Notes under the pieces: generated by a model
Seen by the model: the letters and a program-made list of their open reading frames with translations, nothing else
What the model was told of the DNA's origin: nothing
The model's database searches: none
Part shown: positions 1 to 8,200 of the stretch, one piece after another
How the letters are laid out: every line of letters starts with the position of its first letter
Position numbering within the stretch: position 1 is the first letter of the stretch
From: PALSA-612 sp963704335
GTDB taxonomy: Bacteria > Actinomycetota > Thermoleophilia > Gaiellales > Gaiellaceae
NCBI GenBank assembly: GCA_963704335.1
Contig: OY969889.1
Location: forward strand, 186,001-250,000
DNA length: 64,000 nucleotides
Direction: 5' to 3'
Program-made: the position numbers and the translations under genes

Positions 1-175
1 GCGCAGGTGCCGCAACGTGGCGAACAGCGATGACGTCCCGAACGCCCGTGCACCACGCGTCTCGAACCGTCACGGGCTCTCCGATCATGTTGATGACGCG
101 GTCGCCGGGCCGCACGTCTTCGATGTTTCGATAGGACGCGTCGGCCATCAGGATCCGGGTGCCCGCGGCCAGGCA
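1..175 (-). other. N-terminal splicing domain (Hint) of an intein inside GuaB, truncated by the window edge
   Basis: Directly after the IMPDH sequence KIGVGPG, the codon at 173-175 encodes a cysteine and the reading continues CLAAGTRILMAD, then NIEDVRPGDRVINM and GEPVTVRDAWCTGVRDVIAV. This is the intein block A layout: a nucleophilic Cys1, a 'G-T-x-I/V' strand and a later 'I-E-D-V-x-x-G-D' segment. It does not resemble IMPDH, whose catalytic Cys loop (SICTTR) would be expected here. The insertion point is between Gly and the expected Ser of the loop, so Ser would serve as the +1 extein residue. About 58 intein residues are visible; the TxxH block, any endonuclease and the C-terminal HN lie outside the window. 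Confidence 0.88.
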
Positions 176-1124
176 GCCAGGACCGACCCCGATCTTCACG
201 GCATCCGCGCCGGCGTCGATCAGCGCCTCGGTCGCGTCCGCCGTCGCCACGTTGCCGACGACGAGCTCCACGTCGAAGCGGCGCTTCAGCTCGCGCGCCA
301 TACCAAGGACGCCGCTCGAGTGACCGTGCGCGGTGTCGAGCACCAGCACGTCCGCCCCGGCCCCCAGGAGCGCCTCTGCGCGCTCGAGCGCGTCCGGCCC
401 TACTCCGACAGCGGCCGCTACCCGCAGCCGCCCCTGATCGTCCTTCGTCGCGTCGGGATAGGCGATGCGCTTCGAGATGTCCTTGACGGTGATCAGCCCG
501 CGCAGCACGCCGGCCGCGTCGACTACAGGGAGCTTCTCGATCTTGTGGCGGTGAAGGATCACCTCCGCTTCCTCGAGCGTCGTCCCTTCCGGCGCGGTGA
601 CGAGGCCATCGGAAGTCATGAGCTCCGAGACGGGACGCTCGGGCTCGCGGTGGAAGCGCAGGTCGCGGTTCGTGAGGATGCCGACGAGCCGGCCGCCCTC
701 GTCGGTGACGGGGATGCCGGAGATGCGATAGCGCGCCATCAGCTCGAGCGCGTCCGCGACACGCGCGTCGGGCCCCAGCGTCACCGGCTCGATGATCATC
801 CCCGACTCCGAGCGCTTGACCTTGTCGATCTCTCCCGCCTGGTCGGCGATCGAGAGATTGCGATGCACGACGCCGATGCCGCCGAGGCGGGCGAGCGCGA
901 TGGCCATCCCGGCCTCCGTGACCGTGTCCATCGCGGCCGAGACGACGAGGGATGCGGAGCTCGACCGACCGCGTGAACCGCGTCGCGGTGGAGACGTCGT
1001 TCGGAAGGACATGCGACTCCGCCGGCAGCAGCAGCACGTCGTCGAAGGTCAGCCCTTCGCGTGCGAACTTGGCTTCGAGCGCCAGCAATCTCTCGATCCG
1101 GCCGAGCTCGAGATCCGTATGCAC
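1..1124 (-). CDS. guaB: IMP dehydrogenase, N-terminal part, interrupted by an intein and cut by the window edge
   Basis: Converts IMP to XMP with NAD+, the first committed step of GMP synthesis in the cytoplasm. Reading the minus strand, the start region carries the family motif LTFDDVLLLPAES, then a CBS pair (residues roughly 95-210, including SGIPVTDEGG and EKLPVVDAAG), then the barrel strand DVLVLDTAHGHS and the loop KIGVGPG. The usual next residues SICTTR are missing; an intein begins there. A GTG at 1124 is the likeliest start (TDLELGRIERLL follows), though no strong Shine-Dalgarno supports it. Near position 970 the frame breaks: ELRIP should run into LVVSAAMDTV, but the reading shifts, consistent with a 2-base loss. 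Very sure of the family; moderate for the start. Confidence 0.93.
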   Translation of the reverse strand, partial: MHTDLELGRIERLLALEAKFAREGLTFDDVLLLPAESHVLPNDVSTATRFTRSVELRIPRRLGRDGHGHGGRDGHRARPPRRHRRRASQSLDRRPGGRDRQGQALGVGDDHRAGDAGARRACRGRARADGALSHLRHPRHRRGRPARRHPHEPRPALPPRARASRLGAHDFRWPRHRAGRDDARGSGGDPSPPQDREAPCSRRGRRAARADHRQGHLEAHRLSRRDEGRSGAAAGSGRCRSRAGRARARRGAPGGRGGRAGARHRARSLERRPWYGARAEAPLRRGARRRQRGDGGRDRGADRRRRGCREDRGRSWLPGRGHPDPDGRRVLSKHRRRAARRPRHQHDRRARDGSRRVVHGRSGRHRCSPRCGTC

Positions 1125-1171
1125 TTGATCCGCCAAGTGCGTATGAACGGTAGCAGCGGGCGGCGGACGAA

Positions 1172-2137
1172 CTAGGCGCCGCTGGCGACGGCCGAGAGCT
1201 CTTCCACCTGGACCTCCGGCAGGAGGCGGCCGACGTCCTCCGGCTCGAACCGGCCGGCACCCACGGAGAGCGTCGACGCGGCGCCGGCGGCCACGGCCCG
1301 GCGCAGCGCATCCTCGGGGGACGCGTCCTCGAGCCAGGCGGCGATGAAGCCGGCCAGCAGCACGGCGCCGGATCCCACGCCCGAGACCGCTTCCACCATC
1401 GGCCCTTCGGCCCGGAAGCGCTTGGCCTGGCCACGCTCGCCGCGCACCGATGCGAAGCAGCCACGCTCGTACGTGATCAGCGCGTTGCGCGCGCCGAGGT
1501 CCCCGAGCCGCTCGAGCGCGTCGAGGAAGTCTCCGTCCTCGGAGAACTCCTGGCCGACCACGGCCTCCGCTTCGATCCGGTTGGGCGAGACGAGGAACGG
1601 CTCGGCCTCGAGCCCGATCCGCAAGCGGCTCACCCTCGGAGTCGAGCACGGTGAAGACGCCGCGGCGTCCGAGAGCAGCGGATCGCCTCGGCGTAGAAGT
1701 CGTCTGCCACGCCACGCGGAAGCGTGCCGGCGAAGATCACGAGCTCGGCGCCCTTGCGAGAGGTAGTCGATCTTCTCGAGCAGCTCCTGGAGCTCGGACT
1801 CCTGCACGAGCGGCCCCCACTCCATGACCTCCGTCAACGTGCCCGAGGTCGGGTCGGCAACCGCCGTCGACGTGCGCGACTCGTCCTCGATGCGGACGAA
1901 GTCGGAGAGGATCGCCTCCTCGGCCAGCTCCTCGAGGATGCGGCGCCCGTTGCGACCGCCGGTCAGGCCCGTCGCCACGACCGGTACGCCAAGCGACTTC
2001 AGCGCGCGGGCGACCGTTATGCCCTTGCCGCCGGCGAGCGTCAGCTTCTCGCTCGCGCGATGACGCTGGCCTTCCTTGAAGTTGGGGACGGTGAGAATCC
2101 GGTCGAGCGCGGCGTTCATGGTGACGGTGACGATCAC
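1172..2137 (-). CDS. PfkB-family sugar-phosphate kinase (1-phosphofructokinase / tagatose-6-phosphate kinase type)
   Basis: ATP-dependent phosphorylation of a phosphosugar in cytosolic carbon metabolism. The start MIVTVTMNAALDR and the motif LTLAGGKGITVARALKSLG are the N-terminal PfkB signature with the substrate-binding GGKG. The C-terminal signature survives as VEAVSGVGSGAVLLAGFIAAW. Family members usually have GAGD there with a catalytic Asp; here GVGSGA replaces it (Ser for Asp), so the catalytic base seems absent unless the base call is wrong. The middle (about residues 128-175) reads as nonsense. Alternative frames give VIFAGTLPRGVADDFYAEA and VFTVLDSEGEPL, so at least two or three indels lie between 1620 and 1760. 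Confidence 0.82.
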   Translation of the reverse strand: MIVTVTMNAALDRILTVPNFKEGQRHRASEKLTLAGGKGITVARALKSLGVPVVATGLTGGRNGRRILEELAEEAILSDFVRIEDESRTSTAVADPTSGTLTEVMEWGPLVQESELQELLEKIDYLSQGRRARDLRRHASAWRGRRLLRRGDPLLSDAAASSPCSTPRVSRLRIGLEAEPFLVSPNRIEAEAVVGQEFSEDGDFLDALERLGDLGARNALITYERGCFASVRGERGQAKRFRAEGPMVEAVSGVGSGAVLLAGFIAAWLEDASPEDALRRAVAAGAASTLSVGAGRFEPEDVGRLLPEVQVEELSAVASGA

Positions 2138-2149
2138 GACGGCGTTCCC

Positions 2150-3269
2150 CTAACTGACCCAGTCGAAGACGTTGTCCACTGTCTCGCCGGCGTACCAGCC
2201 GACGCGGCCGAAGAAGCCCGGCGCGGCGACAGCGCGTGACGCGACGAGCGGCGAGGAGGCTATCAGCCGGCCATCCCGATAGACCCGAACGGATCCGAGC
2301 CTCTGCCCCTTGGCGACTGGCAGGCCCACGGAGCGGGGAGCGACGACCTCCTCCACGAGGCCCTTGCCGAGCCGGACGACCCGCATCTGCTTGCGCGCGG
2401 CCACGAGCGGCAGCCGGCCTTTTCCGTATGGCAGCTCCGTGGACGTGTACATGTGGCCCGCCTGCACGATCGGCATCCGCCGGAAGCGCGAGATCCCCCA
2501 GGCGAGGAGCCGGGTGAGATCGTCGTTGCGGCCCGTGCGGGTGGGCTCCCCCAGCAGCGTCGCGTAGACGACGAAGCCCGGCCCACGCGCCGCGGCCACC
2601 TGCGACCAGCCTGCGCCGCTCGTGTGGCCCGTCTTCACGCCCAGCAGGCCCGGGAACGTGTAGAGCAGGTCGTTCCAGGTCTTCAGACGCCGGCCTCCGG
2701 AGATGGATCGTCTCGGTCGTACGCACCATCTGCCGGATCGCCGGCTTGCGCATCGCCACACGGGCGAGCCTCGTCACGTCGCGGGCCGAAGAGTAGTGGC
2801 CCGGGGCGTCCAGCCCATCGGGGTTCGCGAAGCGCGTGTCGCGCAGCCCGAGCGCTTGCGCCTTGGCGTTCATCATGACCACGAAGGCGGCGCGGCTTCC
2901 CCCTCCCACGTGGTCGGCGAGCGCCGCAGCGGCGTCGTTCGCGCTCTGGATCAGCGCAGCCTGAGCCAGCTCACGGACGGTCAGCCGCTCGCCGGGCGAG
3001 AGGAAGATCGACGACTCACCGCGCGCGGCCGCGCCGCCGGAGACCGTGACGACGTCGTCGAGCCGGGCGTGTTCGAGCGTCACGAGCACGGTCATCAGCT
3101 TCGTGATGCTCGCGATCGGCACCCGCTGGCGGGCGTTCTTCGCCACCACGACGTCGCCGGTGGTCGCGTTCTGAACGAGATAGGCACGGCCACCCACCTG
3201 AGGAACGGCCGCGAAGGCCGGCGCAGCGGCGGCGAGCAATGCGGCGAGCAGAGCAGCGTGCCGAAGCAC
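2150..3269 (-). CDS. Secreted D-alanyl-D-alanine carboxypeptidase (peptidase S11, PBP5/6 type)
   Basis: Trims the terminal D-Ala from peptidoglycan stem peptides outside the membrane. A GTG start at 3269 gives a signal peptide (VLRHAALLAALLAAAAPAFA). The three penicillin-binding motifs are in order: S-x-x-K as SITKLM, S-x-N as SAND and K-T-G as KTGHTSGAG. A beta-rich C-terminal domain follows (residues about 270-370). The SxxK and SxN half lies in one frame and the KTG half in another; they join near 2700. The gene starts just after the LysM gene, so both probably belong to one cell-wall transcript. Confidence 0.87.
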
Positions 3270-3280
3270 GGCCGCGGATG

Positions 3281-3607
3281 CTATCTCACGCGGATGCGCT
3301 GGCCGATCCGGAGAGCGGTCGGCTCGATGCCGGGATTGAGCGCGAGCAGCTCGACCTCGGTCAGGCCGAAGCGCGGAGCGATCACGGCCAGCGTGTCCCC
3401 GGAGCGAATTCGGTAGAAGCGGCGCGCAGCACCGGGATTCGTGCTCGTCGGAACGGTCGCGGTCGGCACCGTCGGGCCCGACCGATCCGAGGCCTCGTCG
3501 AGGCCGGAGCGGACGAGCAGCACAGCCACCGTCACGGCCGCGAGGAACGCGAGTGGAGCGGCTATCCGCGCCACTCCGCGTCGGCTTACCAGCCCGAAGC
3601 GGCCCAT
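3281..3607 (-). CDS. Membrane-anchored LysM-domain protein
   Basis: A 108-residue protein with a basic N-terminus, one transmembrane helix (about residues 14-32, IAAPLAFLAAVTVAVLLV), a Thr/Pro-rich linker and a C-terminal LysM domain (YRIRSGDTLAVIAPRFGLTE, then LNPGIEPTALRIGQRI). LysM domains bind GlcNAc-containing glycans, so it probably sits in the membrane and contacts peptidoglycan. Its ATG lies inside the last codons of pyrF and its stop is 10 bases before the downstream carboxypeptidase start, which suggests translational coupling. Confidence 0.82.
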   Translation of the reverse strand: MGRFGLVSRRGVARIAAPLAFLAAVTVAVLLVRSGLDEASDRSGPTVPTATVPTSTNPGAARRFYRIRSGDTLAVIAPRFGLTEVELLALNPGIEPTALRIGQRIRVR

Positions 3608-4498
3608 ACCTCGCCTCGCAGCCGGGCAGCCTCGGCGCCCGCTGTAGCGCGCCAGTCGTCACCCTCGAAGCGGAAGGCGTAGATCACCGATCGGGACACG
3701 GTGACGAGCGCGCTCGCCGGCCCGCTCGTGAACGCCCGCGCGACGTCGGCCGGCGTCGCGCCCTGAGCACCGATCCCGGGCAGCAGGAGAATGGACTGCG
3801 GCAGCAGCTTGCGCGCTTCGCTCACCGCCCGCGGATAGGTGGCGCCGACGACCGCGCCGATGCTCGAGAGGCCGCACTCGCCCGACCACGTCCTGCCCGA
3901 GCTCGGCGACGAGCTTCGCGACGTGCTGCCATACCTGATTGCCATCCGTGAGCTTCAAGTCCTGGACGTCGGTGCCGCCCGGATTCGATGTCTTCACGAG
4001 GCAGAAGAGCCCGCCTCCCGAGCGCCGGCACGACGTCACGAACGGCTCGAGCGAGTCGCGCCCGAGGTACGTGGACACGGTTAGGGCGTCTGCCAGGGGC
4101 GGCGAGCCGTTGCGGGGCTCCAGATACGCGGCCGCGTACGCACGCGCCGTGTGGCCGATGTCGCCGCGCTTGCCGTCGAAGATCACGAGCAGGCCGGCCG
4201 TGGTGGCGTACTCGCAGATCTCCTCCAGCGCACGCATGCCGTCCGCGCCGAGCGCCTCGAAGCACGCAGCCTGCGGCTTCACGGCGACGACGTACGGGCA
4301 GACGGCATCGATGAGGCCGCGACAGAAGCGCGTGAACGCCTCAGCGGCCGCAGCTCTATCCATCTGGGCTTCTCCCGAGAGCTCGAGTGGGAGCAGCTCG
4401 AGGCGCGGATCGAGGCCGACGACGAGCTGGCTACGGCGCTCCCGGACGACGGCCGCCAGCCGGTCGGCGAACGGCGTGGCGGCGGCCGGCTCGTTCAT
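3586..4498 (-). CDS. pyrF: Orotidine 5'-phosphate decarboxylase
   Basis: Last step of UMP synthesis (OMP to UMP + CO2), type 2 subfamily of about 270-300 residues. The N-terminal half shows QLVVGLDPRLELLP, VVAVKPQAACFEALG and the catalytic signature VIFDGKRGDIGHTA (Lys and Asp pairs). The C-terminal part, in another frame from about 3880, gives GAVVGATYPRAVSEAR and LLPGIGAQG, the phosphate-binding loop. The shift follows ELGQDVVGRV. The minus-strand gene order here (pyrE, the HU gene, pyrF) puts two pyrimidine genes close together. Confidence 0.93.
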
Positions 4499-4530
4499 CG
4501 TCCCGAAAAGGCTAGATGAGGAAACGAAAA

Positions 4531-4552
4531 GGGGGCCGCCGGAGCGACCCCC
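4531..4552 (-). terminator. Intrinsic terminator downstream of the HU gene
   Basis: A hairpin of two 5-bp and 3-bp stems separated by one mismatch (arms GGGGG..CGC and GCG..CCCCC, loop CGGA) lies between the HU stop and the pyrF start. On the minus strand it is followed by TTTTCGTTT, so it should end HU transcription. Confidence 0.7.
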
Positions 4553-4576
4553 TCGAAGACTGCTGCCAGGCTCGTG

Positions 4577-4873
4577 CTAGTAGCTGCTGCCGCCGCCCCC
4601 CGCCTTGACGGTCGCCTTGAGCTTGCTGCCTGCCGAGAACTTGGGCACTGTCGCTGCTGCGATGTGCACCTTCTCGCCGGTGCGCGGATTGACCCCCATG
4701 CGCGCCGCGCGGTTCGACGTCGAGAACTTGCCGAAGCCGGTGAAGTTCACCTGGCCTCCGCCCTTCAGCTCCGACTCGATCGAGTCCAGAAAGGCGTCGA
4801 CCGCCTTGCCGGCATCCGCCTTGCTGAGACCAGAGCGGTTTGCCACCTGGTCCACGAACTCCTGCTTCGTCAC
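4577..4873 (-). CDS. hup: HU-family histone-like DNA-binding protein
   Basis: A 98-residue nucleoid protein that bends and compacts DNA as a dimer. The sequence covers the complete HU fold: MTKQEFVDQVANRSGLSKADAG (helices), the beta core VNFTGFGKFSTSNRAARMGVNPRTGE with the Pro-containing DNA-intercalating arm, and VPKFSAGSKLK. The GTG start has a strong upstream GGGGAGGAG. It ends in a short Gly/Ser tail; the long Lys/Ala/Pro-rich tail seen in many actinobacterial HupB proteins is absent. Confidence 0.96.
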   Translation of the reverse strand: MTKQEFVDQVANRSGLSKADAGKAVDAFLDSIESELKGGGQVNFTGFGKFSTSNRAARMGVNPRTGEKVHIAAATVPKFSAGSKLKATVKAGGGGSSY

Positions 4874-4913
4874 CAGCTACTCCTCCCCTCGGGGTCGTTT
4901 CAGGTTGAGAGAG

Positions 4914-4941
4914 CGTAACACTCGCGTCGGATCCGCTCAAC
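4914..4941 (-). promoter_or_regulatory. Possible housekeeping promoter of the HU gene
   Basis: On the minus strand TTGAGC (4936-4941) and TTACGC (about 4914-4919) are separated by 16 bases, followed by about 40 bases of leader before the GTG start. This resembles a -35/-10 pair with a weak -10 box. It is a motif reading only. Confidence 0.35.
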
Positions 4942-4963
4942 CATGCGGGTTTTGCGGGGGTTT

Positions 4964-5496
4964 TCAGGGACTGATGAACTCGGAGATGCGAAAGAGCGGC
5001 CACAACCTGACCGCGACGCGCGCCAGAGCGTCCGCACCGCCCTGACTCGCGATCGACGATACATACCGCGGTCGCGCACTCGAGCCCCTCCTCGCGCAGC
5101 GCCTGAACAGCGTCCACGGAGGCGCCGCCGGTCGTAACCACGTCTTCGAGCAGGCAAACCCTGTCGCCGGGCGAGAACTCCCCCTCCAGGCGTTTAGCCG
5201 TCCCGTAGTCCTTGGGCTCCTTGCGGACGATGACGAACGGCAGGCGAGAGGAAAGCGACGCCGCAGCCGCGAGCGGCACGGCACCCAGCTCGGGGGCGGC
5301 GAGCCGTACGGCGGTCGGGTCGCGCGCTGGCGACCGTCGCGGCAAGCCGTGCTCCGAGCTGCTCGAGCATGTCGGGCTCGGTCGCGAAGCGGTACTTGTC
5401 GACGTAGTACGAGGAGCGTTGCCCCGAGCGGAGGACGAAGCTGCCCGTGAGGACCGCGTGTTCCCGGATCGCCTGCCTGAGCTCGTCGTCGCGCAT
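4964..5496 (-). CDS. pyrE: Orotate phosphoribosyltransferase
   Basis: Transfers a phosphoribosyl group from PRPP to orotate to make OMP. The N-terminus LRQAIREHAVLTGSFVLRSGQRSSYYVDKY is typical. The PRPP-binding signature VCLLEDVVTTGGAS is present, and SRLPFVIVRKEPKDYGTAKRLEG is the catalytic lysine loop. The protein is spread over three frames joined near 5330 and 5050; the true C-terminus reads LWPLFRISEFISP. The next step, pyrF, lies just beyond the HU gene on the same strand. Confidence 0.9.
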
Positions 5497-5501
5497 GGCT
5501 C

Positions 5502-5717
5502 TTAGACGACTCGTGCGGCTGCGAGCGCATCACGGGCGTGGTTCAGCAACTCGTCGGCGGCGGGATCGCCGGCCTCGAACGTCGCCATCGATCCGTCCTC
5601 GTAGTAGAGGTCGACGCGGTGGCGCGAGCCGGCTGCGCGGCGTCGCAAGACGAAGACGGCACCGGCGGCGACGGCGGCGAGCGTCGCGAAGCCGAACAGC
5701 CTCCGGAGAAACGTCAC
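5502..5717 (-). CDS. Small single-pass membrane protein of unknown function
   Basis: 71 residues: short basic start, one transmembrane helix (about residues 8-25, FGFATLAAVAAGAVFVLRR), then a small cytoplasmic or external part with the acidic segment DLYYEDGSMATFEAGDPAADELL. It overlaps the end of the roadblock gene by 4 bases and sits just before pyrE. I recognise no family beyond a general actinobacterial 'YtxH-like small membrane protein' appearance. Confidence 0.6.
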   Translation of the reverse strand: MTFLRRLFGFATLAAVAAGAVFVLRRRAAGSRHRVDLYYEDGSMATFEAGDPAADELLNHARDALAAARVV

Positions 5718-6113
5718 TCGCCCGCCTCGGCGGAGGCCTTCTTGCGCGGCCGGGCGCGTGGCCGCGGCTTGCCGTCGCCCTCCTCGGCGGCCGCCGCTCG
5801 CAGGCAGCTCTTGAGGTCGAAGAAGACGAGCCCGGCAGTCGGCTCGGCCTTCGTGACGGCGGCGACGTCCCGCTCGTCGTCACGCACGACGAAGAGGCTG
5901 CCCTCGCCCGTCGCGGCCTCCAGCTGGACGAGCGTCGCCGCCGTCGGCGGTGGCCGCCGCGACGAGGGCTCGTACGGCCGCCAACAGCCGCTCGTTCCGG
6001 GCATCGTCGTCGATCGTCGACGCGAGCGTCGTCCCTTCGCGGGAGATCAGGACAGCGGCCTCGATCTGTGACGAGATCTCGATCAGGTCCTTCAGCGCGT
6101 CGGCCGCGTCCAC
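5714..6113 (-). CDS. Roadblock/LC7-type protein
   Basis: About 130 residues after joining two frames near 5945. The N-terminal half (LIEISSQIEAAVLISREGTTLAST) and the C-terminal half (GEGSLFVVRDDERDVAAVTKAEPTAGLVFFDLKSCL) form a roadblock/LC7 fold, followed by a basic Lys/Arg/Pro tail. Bacterial members often regulate small Ras-like GTPases (MglA type); no such GTPase is visible here. The downstream membrane gene overlaps its stop, so the two are probably co-expressed. Confidence 0.62.
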
Positions 6114-6151
6114 GGCGCGACCCTACCAGCGGAACCGTGTTAACTAGCCCG

Positions 6152-6978
6152 ATGCGCGTCCGGAAGCGCGAGCTGTTCGTGAAGTTCCAGGCGGACCGCG
6201 GGCCTCAGCTCGCCGCGATGATCGCCTACTACGCGCTGCTCGCCTTCGTCCCGCTGCTGTTCCTCGCGGTATCGATGCTGGGCCTGTTCGGCCGGGCGGA
6301 TGAGTCGACATACCTCGTCAAGGAGCTGTCGCGGATGTTCCCGGAGAGCTCCGTGTCGACGATCGTGCGCGCAGTCAACGAGATCCGCGCCAACGCGACC
6401 GTCCTCGGGCTGATCGGGCTCGGGCTGCTCGTCTGGACATCGCTCGGCCTCTTCGGCGCACTCGAGTCCGCGTTCAACATCGTGTACGGCCGTCCCAACC
6501 GCTCGTTCTTCCGCGGCAAGGCGCTCGCGGCAGGATTGATGATCGGTCTGATCGTCGTCCTCTTCGTAGGCCTCGTCCTAGGTGTGCTCGGGCAGGATCA
6601 GCTGTCGCAGCACGCCCCCGGCGTCGCTGGCAACTCGATCGCAGCCTTCACTCTCTCGGTCGCCGCATCGTCCCTCGCGTCGTTCATCTTCCTCTTCGTC
6701 TCGTACTACGTGCTGACAAACGTCCCGCACACGTCACGGGACGTCTTGCCCGGCGCGCTCGCGTCCACGCTCGTGCTGGCGTTGACGTTCCAGGTTCTTC
6801 CGCTGTATCTCGATCTCGCCCAGGGGTCGCCGGCCTTGCAGGCCTTCGGCGGGCCGCTCATCCTCCTCGTCTGGCTGTACCTGATGGCCAACGTCATCGT
6901 GTTCGGGGCAGAGCTGAACTGGTGGTTTGCGCGGCGGCGCGCGGGCATGGCGCGAAGGCTTACCTGGATTGGCGTAGC
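6152..6978 (+). CDS. YihY/BrkB-family inner-membrane protein
   Basis: About 270 residues with six hydrophobic segments (for example MIAYYALLAFVPLLFLAVSMLG, LIGLGLLVWTSLGLFGALESAFN, GLMIGLIVVLFVGLVLGVLG, FGGPLILLVWLYLMANVIVFGAELN). The motifs 'AYYALLAFVPLL' and 'ALESAFNIVYG' are characteristic of the YihY/UPF0761 family, whose biochemical role is unsettled. The frame stays open past 6978 into the convergent rdgB gene. A TAG at 6975 in the next frame is the probable true stop, so a one-base error near the end is likely. Confidence 0.85.
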
Positions 6979-7523
6979 GCTTGCCAGCAGCGCCTGTGCC
7001 GCGCGGGCGCGGTGCGAGTACTCGGCCTTCCAGTCGTCGCCGAGCTCGGCGACCGTTCGCTCCTCACCCTCCGGGACGAACACCGGGTCGAAGCCGAAGC
7101 CTTCGTCGCCGCGCGGCGCGAGCGCGATCTGCCCGTCCAGTGTCCCGGTTCCCCGGAGCTCGCGACCCTCCGGAGAGAGCGCGACGAGCTCGCAGACGTA
7201 GCGCGCCGAGCGATCGGCCTCGCCGGCGAGGGCCTCCAGAGCGCGCTCGACGTGTTGACCCGACGGCCCAACGGGCGGTTTCGACGCCCGGCCGTCCGCC
7301 GAGGGCAGCGAGCTCCAGGCCGGAGTCCTCGCCGAGCATCCATTCGTCCGCTGAGCCGACCCGACGGCCGTGCTCGGCCTTCCCGCGCGCGTTCTCCAGG
7401 AACGTCGCCCCGACCTCGGGCGGATATTCGTCCACGTCGAGCAGCTCGATCCGCCAGCCGCGGAAGAATCCGCTCGAGCTCGGCGCGCTTGTGCTCGTTC
7501 TGCGAGCACAGGCGCGCACGCAC
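6960..7523 (-). CDS. rdgB: XTP/dITP diphosphatase (HAM1-like non-canonical purine NTP pyrophosphatase)
   Basis: Removes deaminated purine nucleotides (dITP, XTP) from the pool. Visible in three frames: LCSQNEHKRAELERIL, the family start (usually 'ATxNxxKxxE'); VGATFLENARGKAE with GEDSGLELAALGG, the catalytic region; and IALAPRGDEGFGFDPVFVPEG with YSHRARAAQALL at the C-terminus. At least two frameshifts lie between 7290 and 7490, and another near the stop. Its GTG start overlaps the stop of the upstream MgtC-type gene. Sits in a rph-mgtC-rdgB run; rph-rdgB linkage is common in bacteria. Confidence 0.87.
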   Translation of the reverse strand: MRARLCSQNEHKRAELERILPRLADRAARRGRISARGRGDVPGERAREGRARPSGRLSGRMDARRGLRPGARCPRRTAGRRNRPLGRRVNTSSALWRPSPARPIARRATSASSSRSLRRVASSGEPGHWTGRSRSRRAATKASASTRCSSRRVRSERSPSSATTGRPSTRTAPARHRRCWQALRQSR

Positions 7524-8200
7524 TACCGGTTCCACTTGGCGCCCGAGATCTCTTCGAGCTCGCCCAGGCGGAGCAGGACTTCCTCGGCGGCCTCCTCCTG
7601 CGGCAGCTCGACGACGCACGTCACCTGACGTGCGTCGCCGCGAGCTCCGATCGAGAACGACGAAACGCTGACGTCCAGCTGCTCGAGCGCCGCCAACACC
7701 GGGGCGGCCGAAGCCTTCGGATCGAGCTCCACCTCCAGCTCGCGACGGTTCGGCCTGTCGCCGATCCGCTGCGACACGAAACGCAGCGGCCCGAGCCCGA
7801 CGAGGGCGATCGCCGTCGCGATCACAGCGGCCCAGTAGAAGCCGGCCCCGCAGGCCATGCCGATCGCAGCCACCATCCACAGCGTCGCCGCCGTCGTCAG
7901 GCCGCGGACCGTGAGGCCCTGCCGGATGATGGCGCCCGCGCCGATGAAGCCGATGCCCGTGACGATCTGCGCCGCGATGCGCGTCGGGTCGAAGGTGACG
8001 CCGCTCGCCTGGGAGAATGCGAAGTCGGTCCATGCGTATGCCGAGACGAGCGTGAACAGCGCGGCGCCCACCGACACCAGCATGTGCGTCCGGAAGCCGG
8101 CCTCGCGCTCGCGCAGCTCGCGCTCGATGCCGATGACGCCGCCCAGCGCGGCCGCGGCGGCGAGCCGCACGAGGATCTCCCACGTGGCGAGGTCAGGCAC
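7523..8200 (-). CDS. MgtC/SapB-family membrane protein
   Basis: 225 residues: five hydrophobic segments in the first 140 residues with the family signatures GGVIGIERELREREAGFRTHM, GIGFIGAGAIIRQG and VRGLTTAATLWMVAAIGMACG, then a cytoplasmic ACT-like C-terminal domain (residues about 155-220). MgtC-type proteins are linked to magnesium limitation and membrane potential; the exact role here is unknown. Overlaps the rph stop by 8 bases and is followed directly by rdgB. Confidence 0.9.
   Translation of the reverse strand: MPDLATWEILVRLAAAAALGGVIGIERELREREAGFRTHMLVSVGAALFTLVSAYAWTDFAFSQASGVTFDPTRIAAQIVTGIGFIGAGAIIRQGLTVRGLTTAATLWMVAAIGMACGAGFYWAAVIATAIALVGLGPLRFVSQRIGDRPNRRELEVELDPKASAAPVLAALEQLDVSVSSFSIGARGDARQVTCVVELPQEEAAEEVLLRLGELEEISGAKWNR

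Noticed and set aside
17..976. Long plus-strand reading frame over guaB
   Set aside because: It is the antisense shadow of IMP dehydrogenase; the minus strand has all family motifs and the plus frame has low-complexity Arg/Asp/Gly content.
1737..3662. 641-codon minus-strand frame across three genes
   Set aside because: Only its middle matches a protein (the first half of the carboxypeptidase); the ends are out-of-frame readings of neighbouring genes.
5447..6150. Plus-strand extension upstream of yihY
   Set aside because: Overlaps pyrE, the small membrane protein and the roadblock gene antisense. The YihY homology starts at 6152.
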